NCBI RefSeq assembly: GCF_000067205.1
Contig: NC_010170.1
Coordinates: 248,001 to 312,000 of the forward strand
Reading direction: 5' to 3'
Source of the DNA: Bordetella petrii
Lineage (GTDB): Bacteria > Pseudomonadota > Gammaproteobacteria > Burkholderiales > Burkholderiaceae_B
DNA: 64,000 bases
Below the pieces are notes generated by a model that ran no database searches, was not told where the DNA came from, and saw only the letters and a list, made by a program, of their open reading frames with translations. The translations under genes were made by a program, and so were the position numbers. Shown here in pieces: positions 24,531 to 33,612 of the stretch. The stretch's first letter is position 1. Every line of letters begins with the position of its first letter.

Positions 24531-25757
24531 TCAGGCGCGCTTGCGCGCGGCCGCTTCGTCGCGCGGCAGGCACGCCAGCACCAGCAGCGAGCATGCGCCG
24601 GTAAAAATGAACGCGTAATCGTAGTGCCCGCCAATGGCGACGTAGGCCGCGAATAGCGTGGGCGCCACCATGTTGGTCAGGTTGACCAGGATGCTGGAGC
24701 CGGCCGCGGTTTCGGAGATAAGGTGAGCCGGCGAGCGCCGCGCAACCTCTGCAATCTGCACGCCGTTCCAGCTGGCTGCCGAGGAGCCCGCTACAAATGC
24801 CAGTACCACAATGGCCCACAGGGGCCAGGCCGGGGTGGTCAGGCCCAGCAGTGCGGTGGTGGCGGCCGACAAGATCGCCGCGATCGACAGCGTTGCGGCG
24901 GCCGAGTGCAGGCGATCCGACAGCCAGCCCAACACAACGCGGCCAATCACGCCGCCTGCCTGCATGACGGCAAAGACGGCACCGGCCAGGCTCAGCGAAA
25001 ACCCCAGGCGGTCTATCAGGTAGATGACCGTGAACGTGAACCAGCAGCTCTGCGATACGGCGAACAGGCTGCCCACCACCGACATTTTCATCAGGCCGGG
25101 GTTATGCGCCAGCGAGGCCAGCGGCACTGTCAGCGTGCGCAGCGAGTGCAGGGTAGGCGTGGCCAAGGCGCGGCGCTTGCGGGGCGGCGTCTCGTCCAGG
25201 TTGGCGCTCAGGCGCCAGGTCAGGGCGGTGGGCAGCACCACCGCAACTGCGCAGAAAAACAGCGCGATGCGCCAGCTTGTCAGCGTCACCAGCACGGGCA
25301 CCAGCAGCCCCGCGATGACGCCGCCCAGGGGCACTCCGGCCTGCTTGATGGAAAAGATAAGGTTGCGCATGCCGGGCGGAGAAAAACGCTGCAGGACTTC
25401 GCTGCCCGCCGGGTTGGCCGCGCCGTTGCTCAGGCCCATGATGAAGCAGGCCGCCAGGGCGATGCCCACGCTCGGAAACAGCAGGAACGCCATGCCGGCC
25501 GCGCCCAGCACCAGGGTCAGCTGCAGGGTACGCATTCCGCCGATCTGCTTCAACAGGGCCGAGCCTGCCACCAGGATGGCGAGTCCGCCCAGCGAGTTGC
25601 TGGCGGTGAGAAAGCCGATGGAACTGCCGCTCCAGCCGAATTCATCGGACATGGCCGGGGCGACGATGGGGATGAGCCGGTTCAGGAATGAAGAAGTGGT
25701 CTGCAGGGTGAAAATGGCCACTACAGGCATGAGCCACGTTGGTGCTGCACGGGTCAT
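24531..25757 (-). CDS. Major facilitator superfamily transporter
   Basis: 408 residues, twelve predicted hydrophobic helices, with GAGA ten bases before the start. The sequence is full of MFS features, such as GFLTASNSLGGLAI after the second helix and GVIGRVVLGWLSDRLH in the second half, the equivalent of motif A. The substrate cannot be read from the sequence. No operon partner; it is monocistronic between the glycine-zipper gene and a small exported protein gene. Confidence 0.85.
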   Translation of the reverse strand: MTRAAPTWLMPVVAIFTLQTTSSFLNRLIPIVAPAMSDEFGWSGSSIGFLTASNSLGGLAILVAGSALLKQIGGMRTLQLTLVLGAAGMAFLLFPSVGIALAACFIMGLSNGAANPAGSEVLQRFSPPGMRNLIFSIKQAGVPLGGVIAGLLVPVLVTLTSWRIALFFCAVAVVLPTALTWRLSANLDETPPRKRRALATPTLHSLRTLTVPLASLAHNPGLMKMSVVGSLFAVSQSCWFTFTVIYLIDRLGFSLSLAGAVFAVMQAGGVIGRVVLGWLSDRLHSAAATLSIAAILSAATTALLGLTTPAWPLWAIVVLAFVAGSSAASWNGVQIAEVARRSPAHLISETAAGSSILVNLTNMVAPTLFAAYVAIGGHYDYAFIFTGACSLLVLACLPRDEAAARKRA

Positions 25758-26031
25758 CGCGTCTCTTGAGGGGTTCTTATGGTGCGGCGGCGGGGCGAAC
25801 CGGCTCGTCCGGGGCCGTTTCCTGCCGTCATGATACGCCTGGCCCGGCGGGTGGCAGCGCGGCAGGCCATGATTTGTTGCGCCACATTCACGCTCGCCCC
25901 CGCAATGCTTCGCATCTTTTTGTCAACATCCAGTCGAATGGCCTTAAGCTGGGGTCTGCCGGTGTCGTAGACCAGATGTACAGATGCGTAGCCAGCGCAT
26001 ACGTGATTCCACCATACGCGAGGGGCAAGAC

Positions 26032-26334
26032 ATGAAAGTCATGCGAGCATTGTGGGTCGGTATGTTTGGGGCGGTGATTGCCACGCCGGCAATTGCCGCG
26101 GGTGGGAAGATATTCTTCACGGGCAGTATCGTGGTGCCGGCGGATTGCCGAACCGATCTGCAGGTTCAAGGCCGCCAGCCCACGGCCACGCTGGACTGCG
26201 GCGCGCGTGCCGGCGCGCCCGAGCGCCGGCCGCCGGCGATTCCGGTGGCCGAGGTGGCGGTGCGGCCGCTGCACGACGGGGCTGTGTCGCCGGACGGCAT
26301 ACGCCGGTATGTCGTCGACGTGACGTACCGCTAG
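26032..26334 (+). CDS. Small exported protein of unknown function
   Basis: 100 residues from ATG 26032, preceded by GAGGGGC. MKVMRALWVGMFGAVIATPA with AIAA is a signal peptide. The mature protein starts GGKIFFTGSIVVPADC, a pattern reminiscent of the first strand of fimbrial subunits, but the domain is far too short for a pilin. It has two cysteines (about 43 and 61), which could form a disulfide. Convergent with the MarR gene. No function is assigned. Confidence 0.6.
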   Translation: MKVMRALWVGMFGAVIATPAIAAGGKIFFTGSIVVPADCRTDLQVQGRQPTATLDCGARAGAPERRPPAIPVAEVAVRPLHDGAVSPDGIRRYVVDVTYR

Positions 26335-26349
26335 GCCAGCGACGGGCCG

Positions 26350-26907
26350 TCAGGCCTGGGATTCGGCGGTCTCGTTGATGCGCCGCGACAGTTCGCGGGT
26401 AGACGGCACGCGCCGTTCGGCGTTTTCCATGGATGCTTCGTCGTCGGCCAGGTTGGCGATGATGGTCAGCAGCACCTTGCGCGCCGTCTTGATTTCGGCC
26501 GCGGTCAGGCCGCGGGTGCCGATGGCATTGATTTCTTCGGCCAGCGGAATCAGCTTTTTCTTCAGGGCGCGGCCATTGCGCGTCAGGAACACGTGGATGT
26601 TCTTGTTGTTGCCGGGCAGGTGCTTGCGCTCGATATAGCCCAGCGCTTCCATGGCTTTCATGGCTGCATAGGTGGTGGGTTCCATGACGCCGGCCTGCTC
26701 GCTGAGCTCGCGTTGCGTCAGGCCGTCCTGTTCCCACAGGATGCGAAGGAACGCCCAATGGCCGAACGAAACGTTGTGATCCGACAGGCGCATTTGCAGG
26801 CCTCGCACCAGGGCGCGGGTGGCATCCTTGATAAGGTGGGCCAGGCGGTCGTGCGGAACGGCCTCGCGCCAATGGGCAAGGACTTTTCTCGTTTCTTTGG
26901 AAGTCAT
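26350..26907 (-). CDS. MarR-family transcriptional regulator
   Basis: 185 residues from ATG 26907. A winged-helix MarR domain spans about 25-150: VSFGHWAFLRILWEQDGLTQ, ELSEQAGVMEPTTYAAMKAM, and LGYIERKHLPGNNKNIHVFL for the wing. It lies just downstream of the phthalate operon on the same strand, 93 bases beyond its last gene, and is a plausible regulator of that operon, in line with MarR/IclR control of aromatic catabolism. A longer version from ATG 26970 is possible but less likely. Confidence 0.85.
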   Translation of the reverse strand: MTSKETRKVLAHWREAVPHDRLAHLIKDATRALVRGLQMRLSDHNVSFGHWAFLRILWEQDGLTQRELSEQAGVMEPTTYAAMKAMEALGYIERKHLPGNNKNIHVFLTRNGRALKKKLIPLAEEINAIGTRGLTAAEIKTARKVLLTIIANLADDEASMENAERRVPSTRELSRRINETAESQA

Positions 26908-27000
26908 GCGAAAACCGCGTGATGAAGTCGGAAAGTCGCCGAAAATGATACCGCAAAGCGCCGATGGCACTTTGGACCGGAGCGCCAGGCGTGGCGGGGA

Positions 27001-28203
27001 TCAAGACGCTGCATCGATTTGACGGTGCAGGGTCGCGTCGGCGCCCGAATCGTTGGATTGCAGCATGGCCAGGCAGATTTCCAGCGTGGCCTTGGCCCAG
27101 CGGCCGTCATGCAGGGGGGCGCGATCCAGGTAAATGGCGTCATGCAATTCACCCACGACTTCCAGGCGCGGCGCGGCCGGCGGCGGCAAGGGCAGGAAGT
27201 CGCGGTTCGCGTCGCCGTAGACCATGATGCCGTGCGGCAGGGGGCGCAGGTCGGCGTGTTCGCACGACACCACGATCGCGCCGAAATGCTGGTGCCTGGC
27301 CGGCGGGGCGCCAGGCGCCGGGGCCGCCGGCGCGGTGTAGCTGGGCCCGCCATAGGTGCCGGCCGCCTTCAGCGCGGCCTCGTCGCGCGGGCTGCCCAGG
27401 CGTTCCAGCTTGCGCCTGGCCGCACCGTAATCGTCCGGGTTTTTCGCATGGCCCATTTCGCCGGTCCAGTCCATCCACTCGTCAGAGTCGAAATGCGCGT
27501 AGCCGTTGTAGTTCAGCGAGGCATAGGCGCCGCCCTCGAACCATAGCAAGGCGCTGTAGGCCCCTTCGGTGGGGCGTTGCGGATCCCAGTTGCCCAGCGC
27601 GCAGCGCAGCCGGGTGGGGCGCCGGCCCACCAGCATGCGCACGATGTCGACCTGGTGGGCAGCCTGGCTGAACACGGCGCCGCCGCCCTCGCGGGTGGCC
27701 AGTTCCTCGGGGCGGCGCGGGCGGTACAGGTAGTCGGTATAGTTCAGCGCGTGCACCATTCGCACTGAGCCGAACGTGCCTTGGGCGATGAGTTCGCGGC
27801 AGCGCAGGTAAGGGGTGTCGAAGCTGTGGCAGTGTCCGATCACCAGGTGCACCCCGGCTGCGTCGCAGGCCGAGATCATGGCGTCGCATTCTTCCAGGCT
27901 GAGCGCCATGGGTTTTTCCACCAGCACGTGCTTGCCGTGCGCGGCGGCGATGCGTGTGTGTTCGGCGTGGTGCTGGTGCGGGCTGGCGATGTACACGGCC
28001 TGCACGTCCGGGTTCCGGGCCAGCGCCTCGGCCGACTCGTAAACCGGGCATTGAAAATCGGAGGCGAACTGCGTGCGCGCTGCCGGGCGGGGATCGCAGG
28101 CGGCCACCAGCCGCACGCGCGCGTCGCCCAGGAACGACGGCAGCATCAGCGAAAACGCGCGACCCAGCCCGATGACGCCCAGATTCAGAACGGAAGTGCC
28201 CAT
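27001..28203 (-). CDS. pht4: Phthalate 4,5-cis-dihydrodiol dehydrogenase (Gfo/Idh/MocA family)
   Basis: 400 residues. NAD-binding Rossmann domain at the N-terminus (LGVIGLGRAFSLMLPS), EKPMALSLEECDAM at its end, and a C-terminal alpha/beta domain with REGGGAVFSQAAHQVDIVRM. The length and neighbours (dioxygenase, reductase and decarboxylase in the same operon) point to dehydrogenation of the phthalate cis-dihydrodiol to 4,5-dihydroxyphthalate. It is the last gene of the operon, 21 bases after the reductase gene. Confidence 0.8.
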   Translation of the reverse strand: MGTSVLNLGVIGLGRAFSLMLPSFLGDARVRLVAACDPRPAARTQFASDFQCPVYESAEALARNPDVQAVYIASPHQHHAEHTRIAAAHGKHVLVEKPMALSLEECDAMISACDAAGVHLVIGHCHSFDTPYLRCRELIAQGTFGSVRMVHALNYTDYLYRPRRPEELATREGGGAVFSQAAHQVDIVRMLVGRRPTRLRCALGNWDPQRPTEGAYSALLWFEGGAYASLNYNGYAHFDSDEWMDWTGEMGHAKNPDDYGAARRKLERLGSPRDEAALKAAGTYGGPSYTAPAAPAPGAPPARHQHFGAIVVSCEHADLRPLPHGIMVYGDANRDFLPLPPPAAPRLEVVGELHDAIYLDRAPLHDGRWAKATLEICLAMLQSNDSGADATLHRQIDAAS

Positions 28204-28224
28204 GTGGCGGCTCCAGGTAGGTGG

Positions 28225-29196
28225 CTACAGGTCCAGCACCAGCTTGTCGCAAGTGGCGCGCGAGACGCACACCATGATCTGGCTGTCATGTTCGTCGGGC
28301 AGCAGCACCATGTCGCGGTGATCGGCGGTGCCGGCCAGCAAGCCGGTGCGGCACGAGCCGCAGGTGCCGCTTTCACAAGAATGGCCGACGCGCACGCCGG
28401 CCTGCAACAGCACCGAGAGAATCGACTTGCCCACGGGCACCACGAACTCGCCGCCCGAGCGCGCCAGTTCCACCGTGAAGGGCTGGTCGTCGGGTTGCTT
28501 GCCGCCGCCTTCGAGGAAGCTTTCGAAATGGATGCGCCCGGGCGACCAGTGGCCGGACATGTCGCGCACCGCTTCCATCAGGCCGCGCGGACCGCAACAG
28601 TACACATGGCCGCGGTTGGGTTTTTCGAGCACCGGCCACAGATCCAGCGACTGAGCGGGGTCGCCATGGTCGTGGTGAATGCGCACGCGGCCCTGCAACT
28701 CGGGACAGGCGAGTTCATCCAGGAAGGCGGTGGTGGCGGGAGACTGGCTCAGGTAGTACAGCTTCCAGCCAATTTCCGGCCGCTCGTCCAGCGAGCGGAT
28801 CATGGACAGAATAGGCGTGATGCCGATGCCGCCCGCAATGAAAATCAGGCTGTCGGGGTTGTCCACCAGCGCGAAGGCATTGTCGGGCAGCGACGTGGGC
28901 AGCACGTCGCCCACGGCAGCCTGGTCCACCAGGCTGACCGAGCCCCCTCTGCCGTGTGCATCGCGCTTGACGGTGATGACATAGCGGTCGCGTTCGGCAG
29001 GGTTGTTGCACAGCGAATACTTGCGCATTTCCCCGTTGGGTACGCGCACTTTCACGTGCGAACCGGGAGTGAAGGGCGGCAGCTCGCCGCCGCCGGCATC
29101 GCGCAGCTCGAACGAGCGTATGCCGTCGGCGGCGTCGGCGATGCTGGCGATGCGCAGCGGCATCAGGGTCTCTGGGCCGGAGGTGGGCTCGGTCAT
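28225..29196 (-). CDS. pht2: Phthalate dioxygenase reductase (FMN, NADH, plant-type 2Fe-2S)
   Basis: 323 residues from ATG 29196. Order of domains: FMN-binding barrel (about 1-105, with RKYSLCNNP), NAD-binding domain (FIAGGIGITPILSMIRSL, YCCGPRGLMEAV), and C-terminal plant-type ferredoxin with CESGTCGSCRTGLL and a later Cys in IMVCVSR. This is the layout of class IA phthalate dioxygenase reductases, which pass electrons from NADH to the Rieske oxygenase encoded at 30230-31549. Confidence 0.88.
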   Translation of the reverse strand: MTEPTSGPETLMPLRIASIADAADGIRSFELRDAGGGELPPFTPGSHVKVRVPNGEMRKYSLCNNPAERDRYVITVKRDAHGRGGSVSLVDQAAVGDVLPTSLPDNAFALVDNPDSLIFIAGGIGITPILSMIRSLDERPEIGWKLYYLSQSPATTAFLDELACPELQGRVRIHHDHGDPAQSLDLWPVLEKPNRGHVYCCGPRGLMEAVRDMSGHWSPGRIHFESFLEGGGKQPDDQPFTVELARSGGEFVVPVGKSILSVLLQAGVRVGHSCESGTCGSCRTGLLAGTADHRDMVLLPDEHDSQIMVCVSRATCDKLVLDL

Positions 29197-29224
29197 GGCA
29201 ATCTCGTGCTGCGGGGCGGCCCGC

Positions 29225-30214
29225 CTAGATCTTGTAGGTTTCGTAAGTGCCGGGATGGAACAGCTCGTCCACCGCGACATGCCGCGGCGACAGCCCCTGG
29301 GCATGGTGATGCCGCGTGAACGCTTCGAGCGTAGGCCGGTTGGCCTCGACGCCGTAGGCCCAGTAGTTTTCGCCCAGGGTCTCGCGCGCGGCTTTCAGCT
29401 GCTCTTCGACGAAGGGCAGGGTGACCTTGGTGGCGGACGTGTCTTCCAGCTTGGCCAGCGCCGCCGCCTTCGATTGCTCGAAGGCCTTCAGCAACGCGCC
29501 CGGCAGCCAGGGGTGTTGCTCGGCCAGGGTCTTGCGCAGGCCCACCACGTGCATGATGGGAAAGATGCCGGTGCGCTTGTAGTAGTCCTTCGCCACGGCG
29601 GTCGGATCGTCGAACAGCCAGCCGACATCGGGGTTGGCGCGCGCCGCGCCAAAGGGCGCCCGGGGCGCCATGAACCCTTCGATTTCGCCGCGGTCCAGCA
29701 TGTCCGATATGGTGGTCGACGGCGCAGCGTCAATCATCTTCACGTCGGCCGGCAGCTGCAGCTTGATCTTCTCGGGGCGGCCCGGCTGGTCGATGCCGCC
29801 GCGCACCCAGGTCACATCCGACGGCTTGACGCCGTAGTCGTCTTCCAGCAGGGCGCGCGCCCACACGTTGGCGGTGAGCTGGTATTCGGGGATGCCAATG
29901 CGTTTTCCCTTCAAATCCTGTGGTGACCGGATACGGTCTTTGCGCACGTAAATGGAGGTATGGCGGAACGCGCGCGACAGGAAGATCGGCAGCGCAATGT
30001 AAGGGCAGTCGCCGCGGGCGTGCTTGACCAGGTAGCTGCTGAAAGACAGTTCGCTGATGTCGAAGTCCTGGAAACGGAACGCGCGGAAAAACATCTCTTC
30101 CGGGCTCAGCAGCATGTAAGTGGGGTTCACTCCGTCGATCTGCACGGCGCCGTCGTACAGCGCGCGGTTGCGGTCGTAGTCGCCCATGGCGATGGAAAGC
30201 GATAGCTTGGCCAA
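29225..30214 (-). CDS. pht5: 4,5-dihydroxyphthalate decarboxylase-like protein
   Basis: 329 residues, no signal peptide, with a fold related to periplasmic substrate-binding proteins (RSPQDLKGKRIGIPEYQLTA, LYDGAVQIDGV). The length and position match Pht5/OphC, which removes one carboxylate from 4,5-dihydroxyphthalate to give protocatechuate. The cytoplasmic location (no leader) argues against a transporter component. Encoded between the oxygenase and reductase genes, 15 and 28 bases away. Confidence 0.8.
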   Translation of the reverse strand: MAKLSLSIAMGDYDRNRALYDGAVQIDGVNPTYMLLSPEEMFFRAFRFQDFDISELSFSSYLVKHARGDCPYIALPIFLSRAFRHTSIYVRKDRIRSPQDLKGKRIGIPEYQLTANVWARALLEDDYGVKPSDVTWVRGGIDQPGRPEKIKLQLPADVKMIDAAPSTTISDMLDRGEIEGFMAPRAPFGAARANPDVGWLFDDPTAVAKDYYKRTGIFPIMHVVGLRKTLAEQHPWLPGALLKAFEQSKAAALAKLEDTSATKVTLPFVEEQLKAARETLGENYWAYGVEANRPTLEAFTRHHHAQGLSPRHVAVDELFHPGTYETYKI

Positions 30215-30229
30215 CGTGATCTCCTGGAT

Positions 30230-31549
30230 TCAAGCAGTGGTCTGGTAATTGCCGGCCAGTTCCGGATCGTTGCCAGGCTGCGCGCCGGCCGGATGCGCGG
30301 AGAACTCGCGCCAATCGGTGGTCTTGGGCACGATGGCCTGGAACGAGCAGACGCCGGCGGGAATGCGCAAGTCGCCGGTGCCGATCGCGGCCTCGCCTTT
30401 CTGGAATGCCTGCACGGCTTCGAGCATCTGGCGGCGGAACTCGACGATGGCCAGGTCGCTGGCGCCCAGCCGTTCTTCCGCGCGGTTTGCCAGCGGACCC
30501 ATGGTGATCCACATGGCGATGTCCTGGTTCGGAAAGCCGCGTATGCCGGTGAAGTTGCCCGCCTTCATGGCCTGGCGGTCTTGCCAGAAGCGGTTTTCGG
30601 GATTGCGATGTGGCCGGTATCGCTCGTCCAGGTCGACGCCTACGCTGGTGCCCAGGAAGCGGCGCCAGGTCTCGGTGTCGGGCGTCGTGGCCTTCTCGCC
30701 CCAGGCAATGAAGTAGAACGCCGTGCTGGTGTCGTCCTGGGGCACATTCACATTGGCCACGTTGTACAGATTATTGGGCGGGATCAGCACGGTGCCCGGC
30801 GCCACGAACACGGTAGAGCGGACATAGTCGTTCTGCGCCGCGTTGGTGATCGGCCGGCGGATGGCGGCGTAGCGGAAACCAAAGGGGGTGCGCTGCACTT
30901 GCAGGCGCGGCGCCTTGTCGGTGGAAGGGCGCAGCCAGTTCTTGTCGGTGGCTTCGGCGCCGCCCACGCGGGCAGGCACGAAATCCGACGAGTGCAGGCT
31001 GGAGCTGTGCGCCGAATCGATCGCGCCTTCCAGAATCTGAGCCCAGTTGCAGGGAATGATCACCTTCGCGATGCTGACCTTGGTGTCGGCCGTGGGCGCC
31101 CATGGCGGCGGGGCGAAGGGCGGAATGTCGTCCTGCGCGCCCATGTAGGCCCAGATGACGCCGCCCCATTCCTGCACTTTGTAGGCTTTGTGCTTGACCT
31201 TCTGCGCCATGGTGCTGGCGGCCGGCTCGGACACCATTTCGATCACGGTGCCCTCCACGTCCATCTTCCACCCATGGTAAAGGCAGCGCAGGCCGCACTC
31301 TTCGTTGCGCCCGTATACCAGCGACACGCGGCGGTGCGGGCAGTACTCGTCCATGACGCCAACGCGGCCGTCGGTGTCGCGGAATACCACCAGGTCTTCG
31401 CCCAACACGCGCGCCTGCACCGGGTCGCAGTCCGGCTCGCTGACCTCTTCGCTCAGGCACACCGGCGTCCAGTGCCGGCGCATCAATTGGCCCATGGGCG
31501 CATCGCCGACCACCCGGCACAGCAGTTCATTTTCTTCAGTCGTCAACAT
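30230..31549 (-). CDS. pht3: Phthalate 4,5-dioxygenase, Rieske oxygenase subunit
   Basis: 439 residues from ATG 31549, behind AAGGAG; the longer in-frame reading upstream has no family similarity. The Rieske centre is CPH (Cys70, His72) and CLYH (Cys89, His92). The mononuclear iron site has EGAIDSAHSSSLH with the D-x2-H-x4-H ligands. The start MLTTEENELLCRVVGDAPMG and the whole N-terminal half closely follow known phthalate dioxygenases, which dihydroxylate phthalate at C4 and C5. Confidence 0.9.
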   Translation of the reverse strand: MLTTEENELLCRVVGDAPMGQLMRRHWTPVCLSEEVSEPDCDPVQARVLGEDLVVFRDTDGRVGVMDEYCPHRRVSLVYGRNEECGLRCLYHGWKMDVEGTVIEMVSEPAASTMAQKVKHKAYKVQEWGGVIWAYMGAQDDIPPFAPPPWAPTADTKVSIAKVIIPCNWAQILEGAIDSAHSSSLHSSDFVPARVGGAEATDKNWLRPSTDKAPRLQVQRTPFGFRYAAIRRPITNAAQNDYVRSTVFVAPGTVLIPPNNLYNVANVNVPQDDTSTAFYFIAWGEKATTPDTETWRRFLGTSVGVDLDERYRPHRNPENRFWQDRQAMKAGNFTGIRGFPNQDIAMWITMGPLANRAEERLGASDLAIVEFRRQMLEAVQAFQKGEAAIGTGDLRIPAGVCSFQAIVPKTTDWREFSAHPAGAQPGNDPELAGNYQTTA

Positions 31550-31640
31550 AGGGTCTCCTTCATGTCGGGGTACGGCGCGCGATCGGGCCGCGGCGCGCGG
31601 ACCGGCATACGCAGTCTTGCGCGCCGCCCCGGGAACAGGG

Positions 31641-32654
31641 CTAGTCGGCCTTGACTCCCGCTGCCTTGATCGCGCTTTGATAGCGTTTGGTTTCGTCGTC
31701 GATCGCGGCTTCGTACTCGGCGGGCGTGCCGCCGACCGGTTCGATGCCCAGCGTGTTGAACTGCTTGACGACCGCCGGAGCCTTGACGGCCTGGGCGATG
31801 GCGGCGCTGAGCTTTTGCACGGCGAAGTCGGGCGTGCCGGTAGGGGCCAGCGCGCCCACCGTGACCGCGAAATTGAAGCCGGGAATGACCTCGGAAATGG
31901 CTGGAATGTCGGGCGCCAGCGCCGAACGCTTGCCGGCGTTGGTGGCGAGAATCTTCGCCTGGCCTTTGTCGGCGAAGCCCGACAGCGAGGGCAGAGCGGC
32001 AAATACCACGTCGACCTGGTTGCCGATCATGGCGGGTACCGACTGGCCCGATCCGCGGAACGGCACATGGTTGATGTCCAGGCCCAGGTCGACCTTCATG
32101 GCCTCCATCGTGAGATGGTGCGAGCTGCCCACACCCGACGAGCCGTAGTTCATGACCCCCGGCTTGGCCTTCACGCGCTTGATGAAGTCTTGCAGCGAGG
32201 CGATGCCGGTCTGCGTGCTGGCGGCAAGAAAGAGCGGCGAGGTAGCGACCAGGGAAACCGGCACGAAGTCGCGCTTCGGGTCATACGGCAGGTCTTTGTA
32301 GAGCGATGGGTTGATGGACATCATCGAGCCGTCGGTGACCAGGTACGAATAGCCATCGGCGGGGCTGCTGGCCAGCGCCTGCGCGGCGACGACACCGTTG
32401 GCGCCAGGCTTGTTTTCCACGACCACGGGCTGGCCCATGCTGAGCGTGAGGCCCTGTGCCACCACGCGCGCCACGGTGTCGGGCAGGCCGCCCGCGGCGT
32501 AAGGAACGATGAAGCGGATCGGGCGCGACGGGTACTGCGAGGCCTGTTCCGCGTGTGCGGCGGCCGGCAGCGCAAGGCCCAGCGAGGCGCTGAGCAGCGA
32601 TGCCAGGACGACGCTACAGCCCTGGCGGCGAAGTGCTGATCGAATGTGAATCAT
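31641..32654 (-). CDS. Bug-family tripartite tricarboxylate transporter receptor
   Basis: 337 residues. A signal peptide (to about residue 35, AHA) precedes PSRPIRFIVPYAAGGLPDTVARVVA, the conserved start of Bug proteins. PGVMNYGSSGVGSSHHLTME and VPFRGSGQ are also characteristic. First gene of the phthalate operon (91 bases before pht3), so it likely binds phthalate or a related dicarboxylate in the periplasm. No TctA/TctB membrane genes are present here; they must be supplied from elsewhere. Confidence 0.88.
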   Translation of the reverse strand: MIHIRSALRRQGCSVVLASLLSASLGLALPAAAHAEQASQYPSRPIRFIVPYAAGGLPDTVARVVAQGLTLSMGQPVVVENKPGANGVVAAQALASSPADGYSYLVTDGSMMSINPSLYKDLPYDPKRDFVPVSLVATSPLFLAASTQTGIASLQDFIKRVKAKPGVMNYGSSGVGSSHHLTMEAMKVDLGLDINHVPFRGSGQSVPAMIGNQVDVVFAALPSLSGFADKGQAKILATNAGKRSALAPDIPAISEVIPGFNFAVTVGALAPTGTPDFAVQKLSAAIAQAVKAPAVVKQFNTLGIEPVGGTPAEYEAAIDDETKRYQSAIKAAGVKAD

Positions 32655-33018
32655 GAGTCTCTCTCCGTTTTTTCTTGGGCACGTTTTTTAATGGGATAAA
32701 CCTGGGCTTCCTGCGAGCTTGCGCAGCCGGCGATGTCGTGACGTGCAGTCAAATAATATTAGATGGCTAAGAATAATTCAACGAATCGAATTGCAAGAAA
32801 GCGTTTTTTTTAAATGGGGATTTCCCTGGTCCTGGCGATGCGTGAGGCAACGCCAAAAGCCCGCTGCAGCCAAGCTGCGCGGGCGGGGGAGCCAGGCCAG
32901 TCGCGTCAGCGAGGTGCCTGTCTCCGCAGGTGCCAGACACCGTGGTGCGCTACGGCCATCTCAGTGATACGGCGCCTGTCACTCCTGACGGAGCCCGGCA
33001 CCTGGAGAAGCGTTGCCT
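32655..33018. other. Intergenic stretch between the phthalate and pcaHG operons
   Basis: About 360 bases. The part nearest the Bug gene (32690-32815) is AT-rich and probably holds the phthalate operon promoter on the minus strand. The middle holds a hairpin-like GC-rich repeat (32913-32941). No gene is seen. Confidence 0.45.
32913..32941. repeat. Hairpin-forming GGTGCCTG intergenic repeat
   Basis: GGTGCCTG, a six-base loop, then CAGGTGCC, with GU wobble pairs, followed by AGACACC. The following 50 bases contain related pieces (GGCGCCTGTCACTCC). It resembles interspersed GGTGCCTGTC-type repeats that I associate with Bordetella and relatives; copy number cannot be tested here. It lies downstream of pcaG and may act as a transcription end. 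Confidence 0.45.
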
Positions 33019-33609
33019 TCAAACATCGAAAAACACGGTCTCGTGCGGGCCTTGCAGGTGAATGTCGAACTGGTAGGCGGTGCGGCCTGCGTACGGCAGG
33101 CGGCGTGCGATGAGCGTGCCGCGTCGTTCCGGCGGCACGGCGGCCAGCACGGCATCCTGCGCGTGCGCTGCCGCATCGTCTTCAAAATAGATGCGGGTGT
33201 AGGCGTGCAGCAACATGCCACGCATCATGACGATGACCTCGATATGCGGCGCGGATGCCGGCCCCAGGGCGCCCGGCTTGATGGTCTCGACCACGAAGCG
33301 CGATTGCGGGTCGGCGCCGGTGCCCACTCGCGCAAAACCCTTAAAGCCGCTTGCGGCGATGCCTTCGAGCGAGCGCGCGTATTCGCCCGCTGCGTCGGCC
33401 TGCAGCATCTCAATGACGGCGTCGTCCACGGCCTGGCCGCTGCCATCGTAGACGCGGCCTTCTATCGTGATGGGTTCGCCCGCCGCGTGGCGTTCGGCCA
33501 GTACCGGCGTGAACAGACTCTTGAGGTCGAAGTTGTATTGCTCGGGACACAGCCCGTACGCGAAGAACGGGCCTATGGTCTGGGAAGGCGTCTGCTTCAG
33601 GACGGACAT
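33019..33609 (-). CDS. pcaG: Protocatechuate 3,4-dioxygenase alpha subunit
   Basis: 196 residues, the usual PcaG length. Starts MSVLKQTPSQTIGPFFAYGL, the family signature. ITIEGRVYDGSGQAVDDAVIEMLQ and FARVGTG belong to the intradiol-dioxygenase beta-sandwich. The alpha subunit has no iron ligands and assembles with PcaH. The gene begins three bases after pcaH stops, so the subunits are made together. Confidence 0.93.
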   Translation of the reverse strand: MSVLKQTPSQTIGPFFAYGLCPEQYNFDLKSLFTPVLAERHAAGEPITIEGRVYDGSGQAVDDAVIEMLQADAAGEYARSLEGIAASGFKGFARVGTGADPQSRFVVETIKPGALGPASAPHIEVIVMMRGMLLHAYTRIYFEDDAAAHAQDAVLAAVPPERRGTLIARRLPYAGRTAYQFDIHLQGPHETVFFDV

Positions 33610-33612
33610 GGC

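Noticed and set aside
27781..29319. A 512-codon plus-strand frame antisense to the phthalate genes
   Set aside because: Antisense to well-supported reductase and dehydrogenase genes; composition typical of a mirror frame.
31550..32002. Upstream extension of the phthalate dioxygenase frame
   Set aside because: It overlaps the Bug gene in another frame; the family start and AAGGAG support 31549.
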